This document shows, piece after piece, positions 51,537 to 59,278 of a stretch of DNA of 64,000 bases. Origin of the DNA: an uncultured Tenacibaculum sp. (GTDB lineage: Bacteria; Bacteroidota; Bacteroidia; Flavobacteriales; Flavobacteriaceae); NCBI RefSeq assembly GCF_947502995.1, contig NZ_CANNBW010000011.1, forward strand, positions 62,001 to 126,000, given 5' to 3'. A model generated the notes under the pieces. It saw nothing but the letters and a program-made list of their open reading frames with translations, was not told where the DNA came from and made no database searches. Positions within the stretch are counted from its first letter, which is position 1; each line of letters starts with the position of its first letter. Made by a program: the position numbers and the translations under genes.

Positions 51537-52220
51537 TATCTTAATTTCAAAGTGGAATCCTTCTTGTACTAATTGATCGTATTTCTTTTTATTAAACTTA
51601 AAGAGTTTGGCAGGTCTACCGCTGCCTTGCTGATGAATTTTATCGGTTTCTTCTACAATTTCAAAACTCAATATTTTTTTTCTGAAGTTTCTACGATCAA
51701 TCTTGTGTTCTAAAATTGTAGTGTATAAATTTTCTAAGTCTGAAAACGGAAATTCTTTATTTAATAGATCAAAACCTATAGGTTGATATTGCAATTTAGC
51801 TTTTAAACGATCTTTAGCCATATCTAAAATCATTTGATGATCGAAAGCTAATTCTGGTAAATCATCTAACGAAAACCATTGTACATCATTAGCATCTGTA
51901 TCTGCTTTAATAGTGAAGTGATTAGGACGTACTAATCCAAAATATGTAATAGATACAACTCTATTTCTAGGATCTCTATCAGGTTTTCCAAAAGAATACA
52001 ACTGTTCTAGATAATCGAATTTAACTCCGGTTTCTTCTTTTAATTCTCGTTTCACAGCATCTTCTAAAGATTCATCATCCATAACCAATCCACCTGGTAA
52101 TGCCCAAGAATCTTTAAAAGGTGCTACTCCTCTTTTTATTAATAAAACCGAAATTTTTTTGGCTTCGTATCCGAAAACAACTGCATCTACAGCTACCTTA
52201 ATATTCTGAATTGCTGGCAT
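51531..52220 (-). CDS. nrtR: NrtR-type Nudix transcriptional regulator of NAD metabolism
   Basis: 229 residues. The N-terminal Nudix domain keeps an intact Nudix box at 44-66 (G-x5-E-x7-REL-x-EE-x-GV: GGLVMDDESLEDAVKREL), so it may still hydrolyse ADP-ribose. The C-terminal winged helix spans ~150-229 (FRKKILSFEIVEETDKIHQQGSGRPAKLFKF), the NrtR plan in which ADP-ribose binding releases DNA. Operator-like GYGT-N7-ACRC sites lie at its own promoter, at prs and at the NAMPT operon. Confidence 0.9.
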   Translation of the reverse strand: MPAIQNIKVAVDAVVFGYEAKKISVLLIKRGVAPFKDSWALPGGLVMDDESLEDAVKRELKEETGVKFDYLEQLYSFGKPDRDPRNRVVSITYFGLVRPNHFTIKADTDANDVQWFSLDDLPELAFDHQMILDMAKDRLKAKLQYQPIGFDLLNKEFPFSDLENLYTTILEHKIDRRNFRKKILSFEIVEETDKIHQQGSGRPAKLFKFNKKKYDQLVQEGFHFEIKIV

Positions 52221-52226
52221 AGGTTT

Positions 52227-52241
52227 GTGTTAATAAAACAC
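52227..52241. promoter_or_regulatory. NrtR-type operator at the nrtR promoter
   Basis: GTGTTAATAAAACAC fits GYGT-N7-ACRC, and its last base is again the G/C of the -7 element. It ends 6 bp before the nrtR ATG. No second site is seen, suggesting simpler autoregulation. Confidence 0.72.
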
Positions 52242-52272
52242 AAAATTACAAATTATTCAATTTTTAACTCAA
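52241..52272 (-). promoter_or_regulatory. Promoter of nrtR
   Basis: Minus strand TTG (52272-52270), 21-bp spacer, TAATTTTG (52248-52241). The TTG lies in the 3' end of the peptidase E gene. Confidence 0.55.
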
Positions 52273-52977
52273 TGTTTCCTGTTTAATTACGGTATCTGTA
52301 TCTAATTCTACAGCTGCTACATCCTTTATAAACAAACGAGCAGTATACTCTCCTTTTAATAAAATTTGATTGTCAGTTACTTGTAACCAACTTCCTTCAC
52401 GTAAACCTAAAACAGGAATTTCATTAAAAACATGATATTCTTTAATTCTTGTTTCTCTAGTTTCACCCATATGTTTCGATGTTGGATCTGGATCTAAATA
52501 ATGTGCATTGATATTAAAAGGAATTAATCCCATAGTATCAAAACTCGGTGGATATACTATTGGCATATCATTCGTATTCATCATGGTTATTCCACAAATA
52601 TTACTTCCTGCACTAGTACCTAAATAAGGTGTTCCGTTTTCAATAGTTTCTTTAAGCGGATTAATCACATTATTCTTGTACAATTGATTGACCAATTCAA
52701 AAGTATTTCCTCCACCAGTAAAAATTCCTTCAGCATTTTTAATTGCATCTACAGGATCATCAAACTCATGTATTCCTTTTACTTTTATTCCTATTTTTTC
52801 AAAAGCTTCTTTAGCTTTAGCAGTGTAAACATCATAAGAAATACCACTTGGGCGCGCATAAGGAATAAATACAATTGTATTTACATCTTTAAAAAAAGTA
52901 GATAATTCTGGTAAAATATATTCTAAGTATCCGCTACCATGAACGGTTGAAGTACTTGCTACAATTAATCTTTTCAT
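52264..52977 (-). CDS. pepE: Peptidase E (alpha-aspartyl dipeptidase, S51)
   Basis: 237 residues. The class I glutamine amidotransferase-like fold has the nucleophile Ser 122 in YLGTSAGSNICG, with FTGGGNTFELVNQL before it and INAHYLDPDP after. It cleaves N-terminal Asp-Xaa dipeptides. Length is normal. It is upstream of nrtR in the same direction but nrtR has its own promoter, so membership of the NAD island is doubtful. Confidence 0.9.
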   Translation of the reverse strand: MKRLIVASTSTVHGSGYLEYILPELSTFFKDVNTIVFIPYARPSGISYDVYTAKAKEAFEKIGIKVKGIHEFDDPVDAIKNAEGIFTGGGNTFELVNQLYKNNVINPLKETIENGTPYLGTSAGSNICGITMMNTNDMPIVYPPSFDTMGLIPFNINAHYLDPDPTSKHMGETRETRIKEYHVFNEIPVLGLREGSWLQVTDNQILLKGEYTARLFIKDVAAVELDTDTVIKQETLS

Positions 52978-53058
52978 AATTCAAATTAACAAAAATTTAC
53001 AGCCGTATTAAAACTTTTTAAGAAGGATAGTTCTTTTATTTGTAAATCAATTGATTGT

Positions 53059-53844
53059 ATGCAAAAACTATTACTTTATCTTATTTTATTATTTTCTATC
53101 CTTTCTTATTCTCAAAACAAAAGAATAGAAATATCTGGTACGCTTTCAGATAGTGCTGGTAAAGTTGTAGATGCTCATATCATAAACGTTACTTCGAAAC
53201 AAGGAACTTTTTCGGATGAAGATGGTAACTTTGTTATTCCTGTAAAGTTAGGAGATGAATTAAAAATTACTTCCATACAACATAAAGAGGAAAACCTAAT
53301 AGTTGCTAATGTTATCATTAAAAACAAACGGTTGGATTTAACTTTATTTCTTAAAGATTATCTCTTAGAAGAGGTTGAAGTAAAAAAGACTTACTTAAGC
53401 GGTCATCTTGGAACAGATTCTAAAGGAATAAAAAAGAGTGATAAGCAAGCTGTAATGGAAAATCTTGGTTTTAATCCGTTTCCTAAAAAACTATCTAGAA
53501 TTGAACGAGAAATCAAAACAGCATATGCTGGTGGTATGCAGTTCGGTTTAGCAACAACAGTTTCTTTAGATTATATTATTAACTCTGCTTCTGGGAGAAT
53601 AGATATGCTAGAACAACAAAAAGAACTTTTAGATAATGAAAGCAGATTGCAAGAGTTAAAAGCTACTTATAAAAACTACATTATTAATAATTTAAAAATA
53701 GATTCTACGCAACTTTCTAGATTTTTATACTTTTCTCATTTTGATAATGAGTTTAAAATAGTTTATAAAAAAGGAGGTGTAGAATTAATTGAGTTCTTAA
53801 AAAAACAAGCTCAATTATTTAAAGCTTTACAAGAAAAAAAATGA
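53059..53844 (+). CDS. CarboxypepD_reg-like tandem paralogue 1
   Basis: 261 residues. Signal peptide (LLLYLILLFSILSYSQ), then a carboxypeptidase-regulatory-like beta domain (~20-110: RIEISGTLSDSAGKVVDAHIINVTSKQGTFSDEDGNFVI) and a helical C-terminal part (~120-261) containing NPFPKKLSRIEREIKTAYAGG. Such proteins are periplasmic or surface-exposed in Bacteroidota; function unknown. The N-terminal half and the upstream 50 bp are almost identical to those of the next gene, so this is a recent tandem duplication. Confidence 0.75.
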   Translation: MQKLLLYLILLFSILSYSQNKRIEISGTLSDSAGKVVDAHIINVTSKQGTFSDEDGNFVIPVKLGDELKITSIQHKEENLIVANVIIKNKRLDLTLFLKDYLLEEVEVKKTYLSGHLGTDSKGIKKSDKQAVMENLGFNPFPKKLSRIEREIKTAYAGGMQFGLATTVSLDYIINSASGRIDMLEQQKELLDNESRLQELKATYKNYIINNLKIDSTQLSRFLYFSHFDNEFKIVYKKGGVELIEFLKKQAQLFKALQEKK

Positions 53845-53953
53845 TTAATCTTAAATTTCATTGAATTTAAAGCTTTCTATTTAACATATATTTACAGAGT
53901 CCTTAAAACTTTTTAAGAAGTTTAGTCCTTTAATTTGCATATCAACTAATTAT

Positions 53954-54718
53954 ATGCAAAAACTATTACTTTATCTCATTTTATTATCATCTCTATTATC
54001 ATATTCTCAAAATAAAAGAATAGAGATTTCAGGTACACTTTCCGATAGCGCTGGAAAAGTTGTAAATGCACATATTATAAATACGACTTCTAAACAAGGA
54101 ACGTTTTCTGATGAAGCTGGTAATTTTATTATCCCTGTTAAACTAGGAGACGAATTAAAAATTACTTCTATACAACACAAAGAAGAAAACTTAATAATTG
54201 CCAATGTTATTCTTAAAAACAAACGTTTAGATTTAACCTTATTTCTTAAAGATTACTTATTGGAAGAAGTAGAAGTGAAAAAAAACTATTTAAGCGGACA
54301 AATGGGAATTGACGCTAAGATTATTAAGAAAAGTGAAGAACAAAAATTAATGGAAAAACTTGGTTTTAATCCTTTTCCTAAGAAACTTTCGCAAATAGAT
54401 CGTGAAATATATGCAGCTTCAAGTGGTGGAAGTTTAGTTCCTTTAGATTTAATTATAAATACACTTTCTGGTCGATTAAAAATGCTTAAAAAGAAAAGAG
54501 AATTACTTGAAAATGAAAAAAGAATGATTGCTGTAGAAGCTAAATACAAAGCAATGCTTATTAGTCAATTAAAAATAGATTCTACCGAAGTGTCTCGTTT
54601 TCTATACTTCTGTCATTTCGATAAAGACTTTAAAGAAGTTTATTATAAAAGTGAATTTGAAATGATTGAATTTCTTCAAAGACAAGCTAAATTATTCAAA
54701 AAATCTAAAGAAAAATAA
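53954..54718 (+). CDS. CarboxypepD_reg-like tandem paralogue 2
   Basis: 254 residues. Residues 1-105 differ from paralogue 1 at only about ten positions, whereas the C-terminal halves have diverged (SGGSLVPLDLIINTLSGRLKMLKK here). The upstream segment is also duplicated. This uneven divergence suggests gene conversion or selection on the C-terminal part. Paralogue 3 begins 3 bp after the stop. Confidence 0.75.
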   Translation: MQKLLLYLILLSSLLSYSQNKRIEISGTLSDSAGKVVNAHIINTTSKQGTFSDEAGNFIIPVKLGDELKITSIQHKEENLIIANVILKNKRLDLTLFLKDYLLEEVEVKKNYLSGQMGIDAKIIKKSEEQKLMEKLGFNPFPKKLSQIDREIYAASSGGSLVPLDLIINTLSGRLKMLKKKRELLENEKRMIAVEAKYKAMLISQLKIDSTEVSRFLYFCHFDKDFKEVYYKSEFEMIEFLQRQAKLFKKSKEK

Positions 54719-54721
54719 ATC

Positions 54722-55519
54722 GTGCGTACGCTATTAACCTTACTTTTTTTCATAATTCCCGCTATAACAATTGTAGCTCAAGAAACAATTACATTAGAAG
54801 GAATAATAAAAGATACTACAGGAACTATTCCTAATGCTCATATATTAAATAGAAATACAAAAAAAGGAACAATATCTGACGATAATGGTACATTCGAAAT
54901 TGTAGTACAAGTAAATGATATTTTAGAAATTAGTACTATTCAACATTATAAAAGAATTATTACTATCACTACTGAAATTCTTAATTCTAAAAAGTTAGAG
55001 TGTGAAGTTTTTTTAAAAAGTAATCTATTAAACGAAGTTGAGGTAACTAACGGAGATTTATTTAGTGCTTTTCAAAAAACAATAGATCCTAAATTAGAAG
55101 AAATAGCACTTGTAAGTTCTAAAGGCGCATTAGACTTTTCTAATGTAAAACCTGAAGCAAATTTAGATTATAATAAAAACGATGATGTAAATAAACGTTT
55201 AAAGAACATTGTAGATCCTACAAAACGATTTGAAGGTGCTAGTTTTGGTTTTGCCTTACCTTTTTCTAGAATAAGTAAAGATAACAAACTAAAGAAAGAA
55301 ATAGAATACAAAGAAAATTTCCCTAAACTTTTAAAAGCAAAATTAGGAGAAGATTTTTTCCATAAAAAATTAGGAATACCAAAAGACAACTATTATAATT
55401 TCCTTTTGTATTGTGAACCCTTAGGAATTGAGAGTTTATTTAAGAAAGGAGATATAATTGGTGTTATGGATATCTTTTTTAAAGAGTATAAAACTTACCT
55501 CAAGTTAATACATCAATAA
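54722..55519 (+). CDS. CarboxypepD_reg-like tandem paralogue 3
   Basis: 265 residues from a GTG at 54722. Signal peptide (LLTLLFFIIPAITIVAQ), beta domain (TITLEGIIKDTTGTIPNAHILNRNTKKGTISDDNGTFEIVVQ), then a longer, divergent C-terminal part with ending NYYNFLLYCEPLGIESLFKKG. It is probably co-transcribed with paralogue 2. Confidence 0.72.
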   Translation: MRTLLTLLFFIIPAITIVAQETITLEGIIKDTTGTIPNAHILNRNTKKGTISDDNGTFEIVVQVNDILEISTIQHYKRIITITTEILNSKKLECEVFLKSNLLNEVEVTNGDLFSAFQKTIDPKLEEIALVSSKGALDFSNVKPEANLDYNKNDDVNKRLKNIVDPTKRFEGASFGFALPFSRISKDNKLKKEIEYKENFPKLLKAKLGEDFFHKKLGIPKDNYYNFLLYCEPLGIESLFKKGDIIGVMDIFFKEYKTYLKLIHQ

Positions 55520-55608
55520 ATAATTTTTATAGACTCACTATTCTAAAAGAGTAATATTTTTTGTATTTTAAAGGTGATTATTTGTTTCACCTTTAGACGA
55601 CTTTCACT

Positions 55609-56400
55609 ATGAGAAAAATTACTTTACTTTTATTATTGATTTCTATACATTTTTATGCGCAAAGAACTCAAATAAACGGAACCATATCAGATAACTTAGG
55701 AATTGTAGATAATGCTCATGTAATTAACTTAACTTCTGCTGAAGGTACTTTTTCGGATGAAAAAGGTTATTTTTTAATCAATGCGCAATTAGGTGATGTT
55801 CTTCAAATTACTTCTATACAACATTATGGGCAAAAAATGAAGATATCTTCAATTACAATGGACCGCAAGAAGATTAATATTCTACTAGAAATTCAAGAAC
55901 GTGTTTTAGACGAAATTGAAGTTAAAAAATCTGCTTTATTACAACAATTAACTTCTGATATTAAAAAAACACCAAAAGATAAAGGAGTAGAAAAATCAAA
56001 AAAGGCTACAAAATTCGAAGGAACTCAAGTTACAGATAATGTAATTTTAGCTAGTGCTATAGAAAAAAGTGAGTCTGAAATGAAATCAGATCCAATTTTA
56101 GCTTTTGAAGGATTAACATTAGTTCAATTTTCTCTATTCACTTCAAGCGAAGAAAAAAGATTAGAACAACGTATTAAAAAAGAGGTATTTCGTGATCATT
56201 TACCAGAAAGAATTATGAATATTGTTGGTAAACAAAACTTTACAGAAACAATTAAAATTCCAGAAGATCAAATACTTAATTTTATCAATTACAGTATCGA
56301 TGATGAAATTACAATGAATGTACAACGAGAAGAACATTTTAAAGTGATTGAAAGCTTGAAAGAAAAAAGTGTTACATATTTGAAAGAATTAAAACAATAA
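55609..56400 (+). CDS. CarboxypepD_reg-like tandem paralogue 4
   Basis: 263 residues. Signal peptide (ITLLLLLISIHFYAQ), beta domain (QINGTISDNLGIVDNAHVINLTSAEGTFSDEKGYFLI), and a Lys/Glu-rich C-terminal region with LPERIMNIVGKQNFTETIKIPEDQILNFINYS. All four copies share the NAHxxN...GT(F/I)SD and ITSIQH signatures (STIQH in copy 3). Confidence 0.72.
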   Translation: MRKITLLLLLISIHFYAQRTQINGTISDNLGIVDNAHVINLTSAEGTFSDEKGYFLINAQLGDVLQITSIQHYGQKMKISSITMDRKKINILLEIQERVLDEIEVKKSALLQQLTSDIKKTPKDKGVEKSKKATKFEGTQVTDNVILASAIEKSESEMKSDPILAFEGLTLVQFSLFTSSEEKRLEQRIKKEVFRDHLPERIMNIVGKQNFTETIKIPEDQILNFINYSIDDEITMNVQREEHFKVIESLKEKSVTYLKELKQ

Positions 56401-56456
56401 ACTTATCTTTTTATAAAAATCAGTAATTTGGCTCAGCTTTTGAAGCTTTACAAGTC

Positions 56457-56948
56457 ATGAAAAAAATTCTAATTCTATTTATAGGGATTTCATTTTTATC
56501 CTTTACTGATCACAAATACTATATTGCATTAACAGAAATTGAACATAATCCTACAAACAATTCAGTAGAAATGATTATGAATGTTTTTGTTGATGATATA
56601 GAAAAAGCTATCAATACTGATTATGATACTGATCTACAACTAAACACAAAAAAGGAACATCAAAATACAAATTCTTACCTTACTAAATACTTAAAAAATC
56701 ATTTTAAAATTTCTATAAATGAAAAACAAGTAGAGTATAATTTTATTGGTAAAGAATATGATGGAAATATCGTTTACTTCTATTTGGAAATTGAAAACAT
56801 AAATGAAGTAAAAAGTATTGAAGTTAAAAATGATGTTTTAGTTCAATACTTCTCCGATCAACAAAACTTAATAAAAGCAAAAGTAAATGGAGATCGAAAA
56901 AGCCTTTTTCTAACCAAAAAAAATGATAAAGGTTTGTTAAAGTTTTAA
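56457..56948 (+). CDS. DUF6702-type exported protein
   Basis: 163 residues. A short signal peptide (ILILFIGISFLSF) precedes DHKYYIALTEIEHNPTNNSVEMIMNVFVDDIEKAI, the opening of a family (DUF6702) found beside M1 peptidases in Bacteroidota. It begins HKYY after cleavage, which suggests a metal-ligand N-terminal His. Function unknown. The M1 peptidase gene follows 59 bp later. Confidence 0.68.
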   Translation: MKKILILFIGISFLSFTDHKYYIALTEIEHNPTNNSVEMIMNVFVDDIEKAINTDYDTDLQLNTKKEHQNTNSYLTKYLKNHFKISINEKQVEYNFIGKEYDGNIVYFYLEIENINEVKSIEVKNDVLVQYFSDQQNLIKAKVNGDRKSLFLTKKNDKGLLKF

Positions 56949-57007
56949 TCAATATATTTACTAAGCTTTAACTTTATCAAATCTTACATTCAAATTATAA
57001 ACAGATA

Positions 57008-59146
57008 ATGAAAAAAATTTTTTATTCATTTTTTCTAATCTGCTTTGCTATCACTATTTCTGTAGATGCACAAAGTAGAACTAGAAAAACGCAAAAAGGT
57101 CATACTAACGAAAATAAATTCAAACAATTAGAAGATCTTTTAGCGACTCCAAATGAGGTTCATACCGCTTCAGGTGCACCAGGAAAAAAATATACTCAAC
57201 AAAAGGTTGATTATAAAATGGACATCTTTTTAGATGATGAGAAACAAAGAATAACTGGTAGTGAACAAATAGTATATCATAATAATTCAGAAGATGAACT
57301 TCCGTATTTATGGGTACAATTAGACCAAAATATGAGAGCTGCAGATTCTAAAACTCCGGATATTACTTCTGTTAAAGTTCCAAAAAACATTAGTAAACGT
57401 AACTTTAACCGTTTCTTTCCTGAAAAACCTTTTGATGGTGGTTTTAAAATTACTGAAGTTACCAATGCAGATGGTAGTGAATTATCTTACATTATTAATA
57501 GAACTATGATGCGTGTTAATTTACCTAAGCCATTAGCTGCAGGTGGTACTTTTAAATTTAATATTAAATGGTGGTACAACATAAACAATCACAGAACTCA
57601 AGGAGGTAGATCTGGTTATGAGCATTTCCCAAAAGATAACAATAATAACTATGTTATAGCACAGTTTTACCCAAGATTATGTGTGTATGATAACGTAGAA
57701 GGTTGGCAAAATGACCAATTTTGGGGACGAAGTGAATTTGCTTTAGAATTTGGTGATTTTGATGTGAACATTACTGTTCCTTCAGATCATATTTTAGGTG
57801 CAACTGGTGTTTTACAAAATGAAAGTGAAGTTTTAACTAAAAAGCAACAAGAGCGATTAGCTAAAGCAAGAAAAACTTACGATAATCCTGTTTTAATTGT
57901 TACTCAAAAAGAAGCAACTAAAACTGAAAAGAGTAAATCGAAGAAAACTAAAACATGGAAGTTTTCTGCTAAAAATGTAAGAGATTATGCTTTTGCTACT
58001 TCTAGAAAATTTATTTGGGATGCAATGGCTGTAGATATTAATGGTAAAAATGTAATGGCTTATTCATTATATTCTAAAGAAGCTAATCCTTTGTATGGAG
58101 ATCATTCTACAAGAGCTGTTGCTCAAACTCTTAAAACATATTCTCGTTATACTTTCGATTATCCATACCACAAAGCAATTTCTGTAGATGGTCAAATGGG
58201 AATGGAATATCCTCAAATTTGTTTCAATCCTGGTCGTCCTAATCCTGATGGAACTTATTCAGATAGAACAAAATATTTAATGATCAAAGTTACTGTTCAT
58301 GAAGTTGGACATAATTTCTTTCCTATGATTGTGAACTCAGACGAGAGAAAATGGACTTGGATGGATGAAGGATTAAATTCTTTCATGGAAATGCAAGCTG
58401 AATTAGACTATGATCCTAATTTCCCTATCGTAAGAGGATTACCTAAAAACATTATAAAATATATGGACGGTAATCAAGCTACAATTGCTCCAATTATGTC
58501 TAAAGGAGATAATGTATATAGTTTTGGAAACAATGCTTATGGTAAGCCTGCTACTGCTTTATACATACTTAGAAATACGGTTATGGGTCCAGAATTATTT
58601 GATTATGCTTTCCAAACATATTCTAAACGTTGGAAGTTTAAACACCCAACGCCAGCAGATTTCTTTAGAACTATGGAAGATGCTTCTGCAATGGATTTAG
58701 ATTGGTTCTGGAGAGGTTGGTTTTATACAACGGATGTTACTGACATAGGAATTAAAGGTGTTAAAAAATTCTATACTCAACCTGGTAAAGGTGAAACTGT
58801 AGATTTTATTCAAGATAAAACTGAAGGTTTAGGTTTTGGAACTGCAAAAAATCCAAAGTCTAAATACCACTATGAAATTACATACAATAAACCTGGAGGA
58901 TTAGTAATGCCTATTATTGTAGAGTTTACTTATTCAGATGGAACAAAAGAAAGAAAAAAGTATCCTGCACAAATTTGGAGACTTAACGATAATGAAGTTA
59001 CTAAAGTTTTCTCTTCTGATAAGGAAATTAAAAATATTGAAATTGATCCAGATTTAGAAACTGCGGATGTAGATACAGAAAATAATAGTTGGCCAAGGAA
59101 ACAAAACAATAAGTTTCAAAAATTCAAAAATAAGGTCAAAGGATAA
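57008..59146 (+). CDS. M1-family metallopeptidase, copy 1
   Basis: 712 residues with a signal peptide (IFYSFFLICFAITISVDAQ). The zinc site is HEVGHNFFPMIVNSDERKWTWMDEGLNSF, i.e. HExxH and an E 18 residues later; the M1 exopeptidase region GAMEN is replaced by QMGMEYPQICF. It is an aminopeptidase-like periplasmic or surface enzyme. A paralogue lies 132 bp downstream. It ends at a strong terminator. Confidence 0.9.
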   Translation: MKKIFYSFFLICFAITISVDAQSRTRKTQKGHTNENKFKQLEDLLATPNEVHTASGAPGKKYTQQKVDYKMDIFLDDEKQRITGSEQIVYHNNSEDELPYLWVQLDQNMRAADSKTPDITSVKVPKNISKRNFNRFFPEKPFDGGFKITEVTNADGSELSYIINRTMMRVNLPKPLAAGGTFKFNIKWWYNINNHRTQGGRSGYEHFPKDNNNNYVIAQFYPRLCVYDNVEGWQNDQFWGRSEFALEFGDFDVNITVPSDHILGATGVLQNESEVLTKKQQERLAKARKTYDNPVLIVTQKEATKTEKSKSKKTKTWKFSAKNVRDYAFATSRKFIWDAMAVDINGKNVMAYSLYSKEANPLYGDHSTRAVAQTLKTYSRYTFDYPYHKAISVDGQMGMEYPQICFNPGRPNPDGTYSDRTKYLMIKVTVHEVGHNFFPMIVNSDERKWTWMDEGLNSFMEMQAELDYDPNFPIVRGLPKNIIKYMDGNQATIAPIMSKGDNVYSFGNNAYGKPATALYILRNTVMGPELFDYAFQTYSKRWKFKHPTPADFFRTMEDASAMDLDWFWRGWFYTTDVTDIGIKGVKKFYTQPGKGETVDFIQDKTEGLGFGTAKNPKSKYHYEITYNKPGGLVMPIIVEFTYSDGTKERKKYPAQIWRLNDNEVTKVFSSDKEIKNIEIDPDLETADVDTENNSWPRKQNNKFQKFKNKVKG

Positions 59147-59150
59147 CAAA

Positions 59151-59184
59151 AAAAAGCCGATAGCAATGCTATCGGCTTTTTTTT
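59151..59184 (+). terminator. Terminator between the two M1 peptidase genes
   Basis: AAAAAGCCGATAGC and GCTATCGGCTTTTT form a 14-bp stem with an AAT loop and T-run. Confidence 0.8.
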
Positions 59185-59278
59185 AATAAAACTTTGTTAA
59201 TTTTTATAACAAATTTTATCTTACGAATATAATTTCTTTAATTTCCGTAAATTATTTTAAAATCAACTAAATTTTATA

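Noticed and set aside
32688..52977. Prophage or integrative element carrying the island
   Set aside because: No integrase, tRNA attachment site, phage structural or conjugation genes and no sharp composition change were seen; horizontal origin remains possible but is unsupported.
53013..53953. Duplicated upstream segments of paralogues 1 and 2 considered as a mobile repeat
   Set aside because: The similarity continues into both coding regions, so it reflects gene duplication, not an inserted element.
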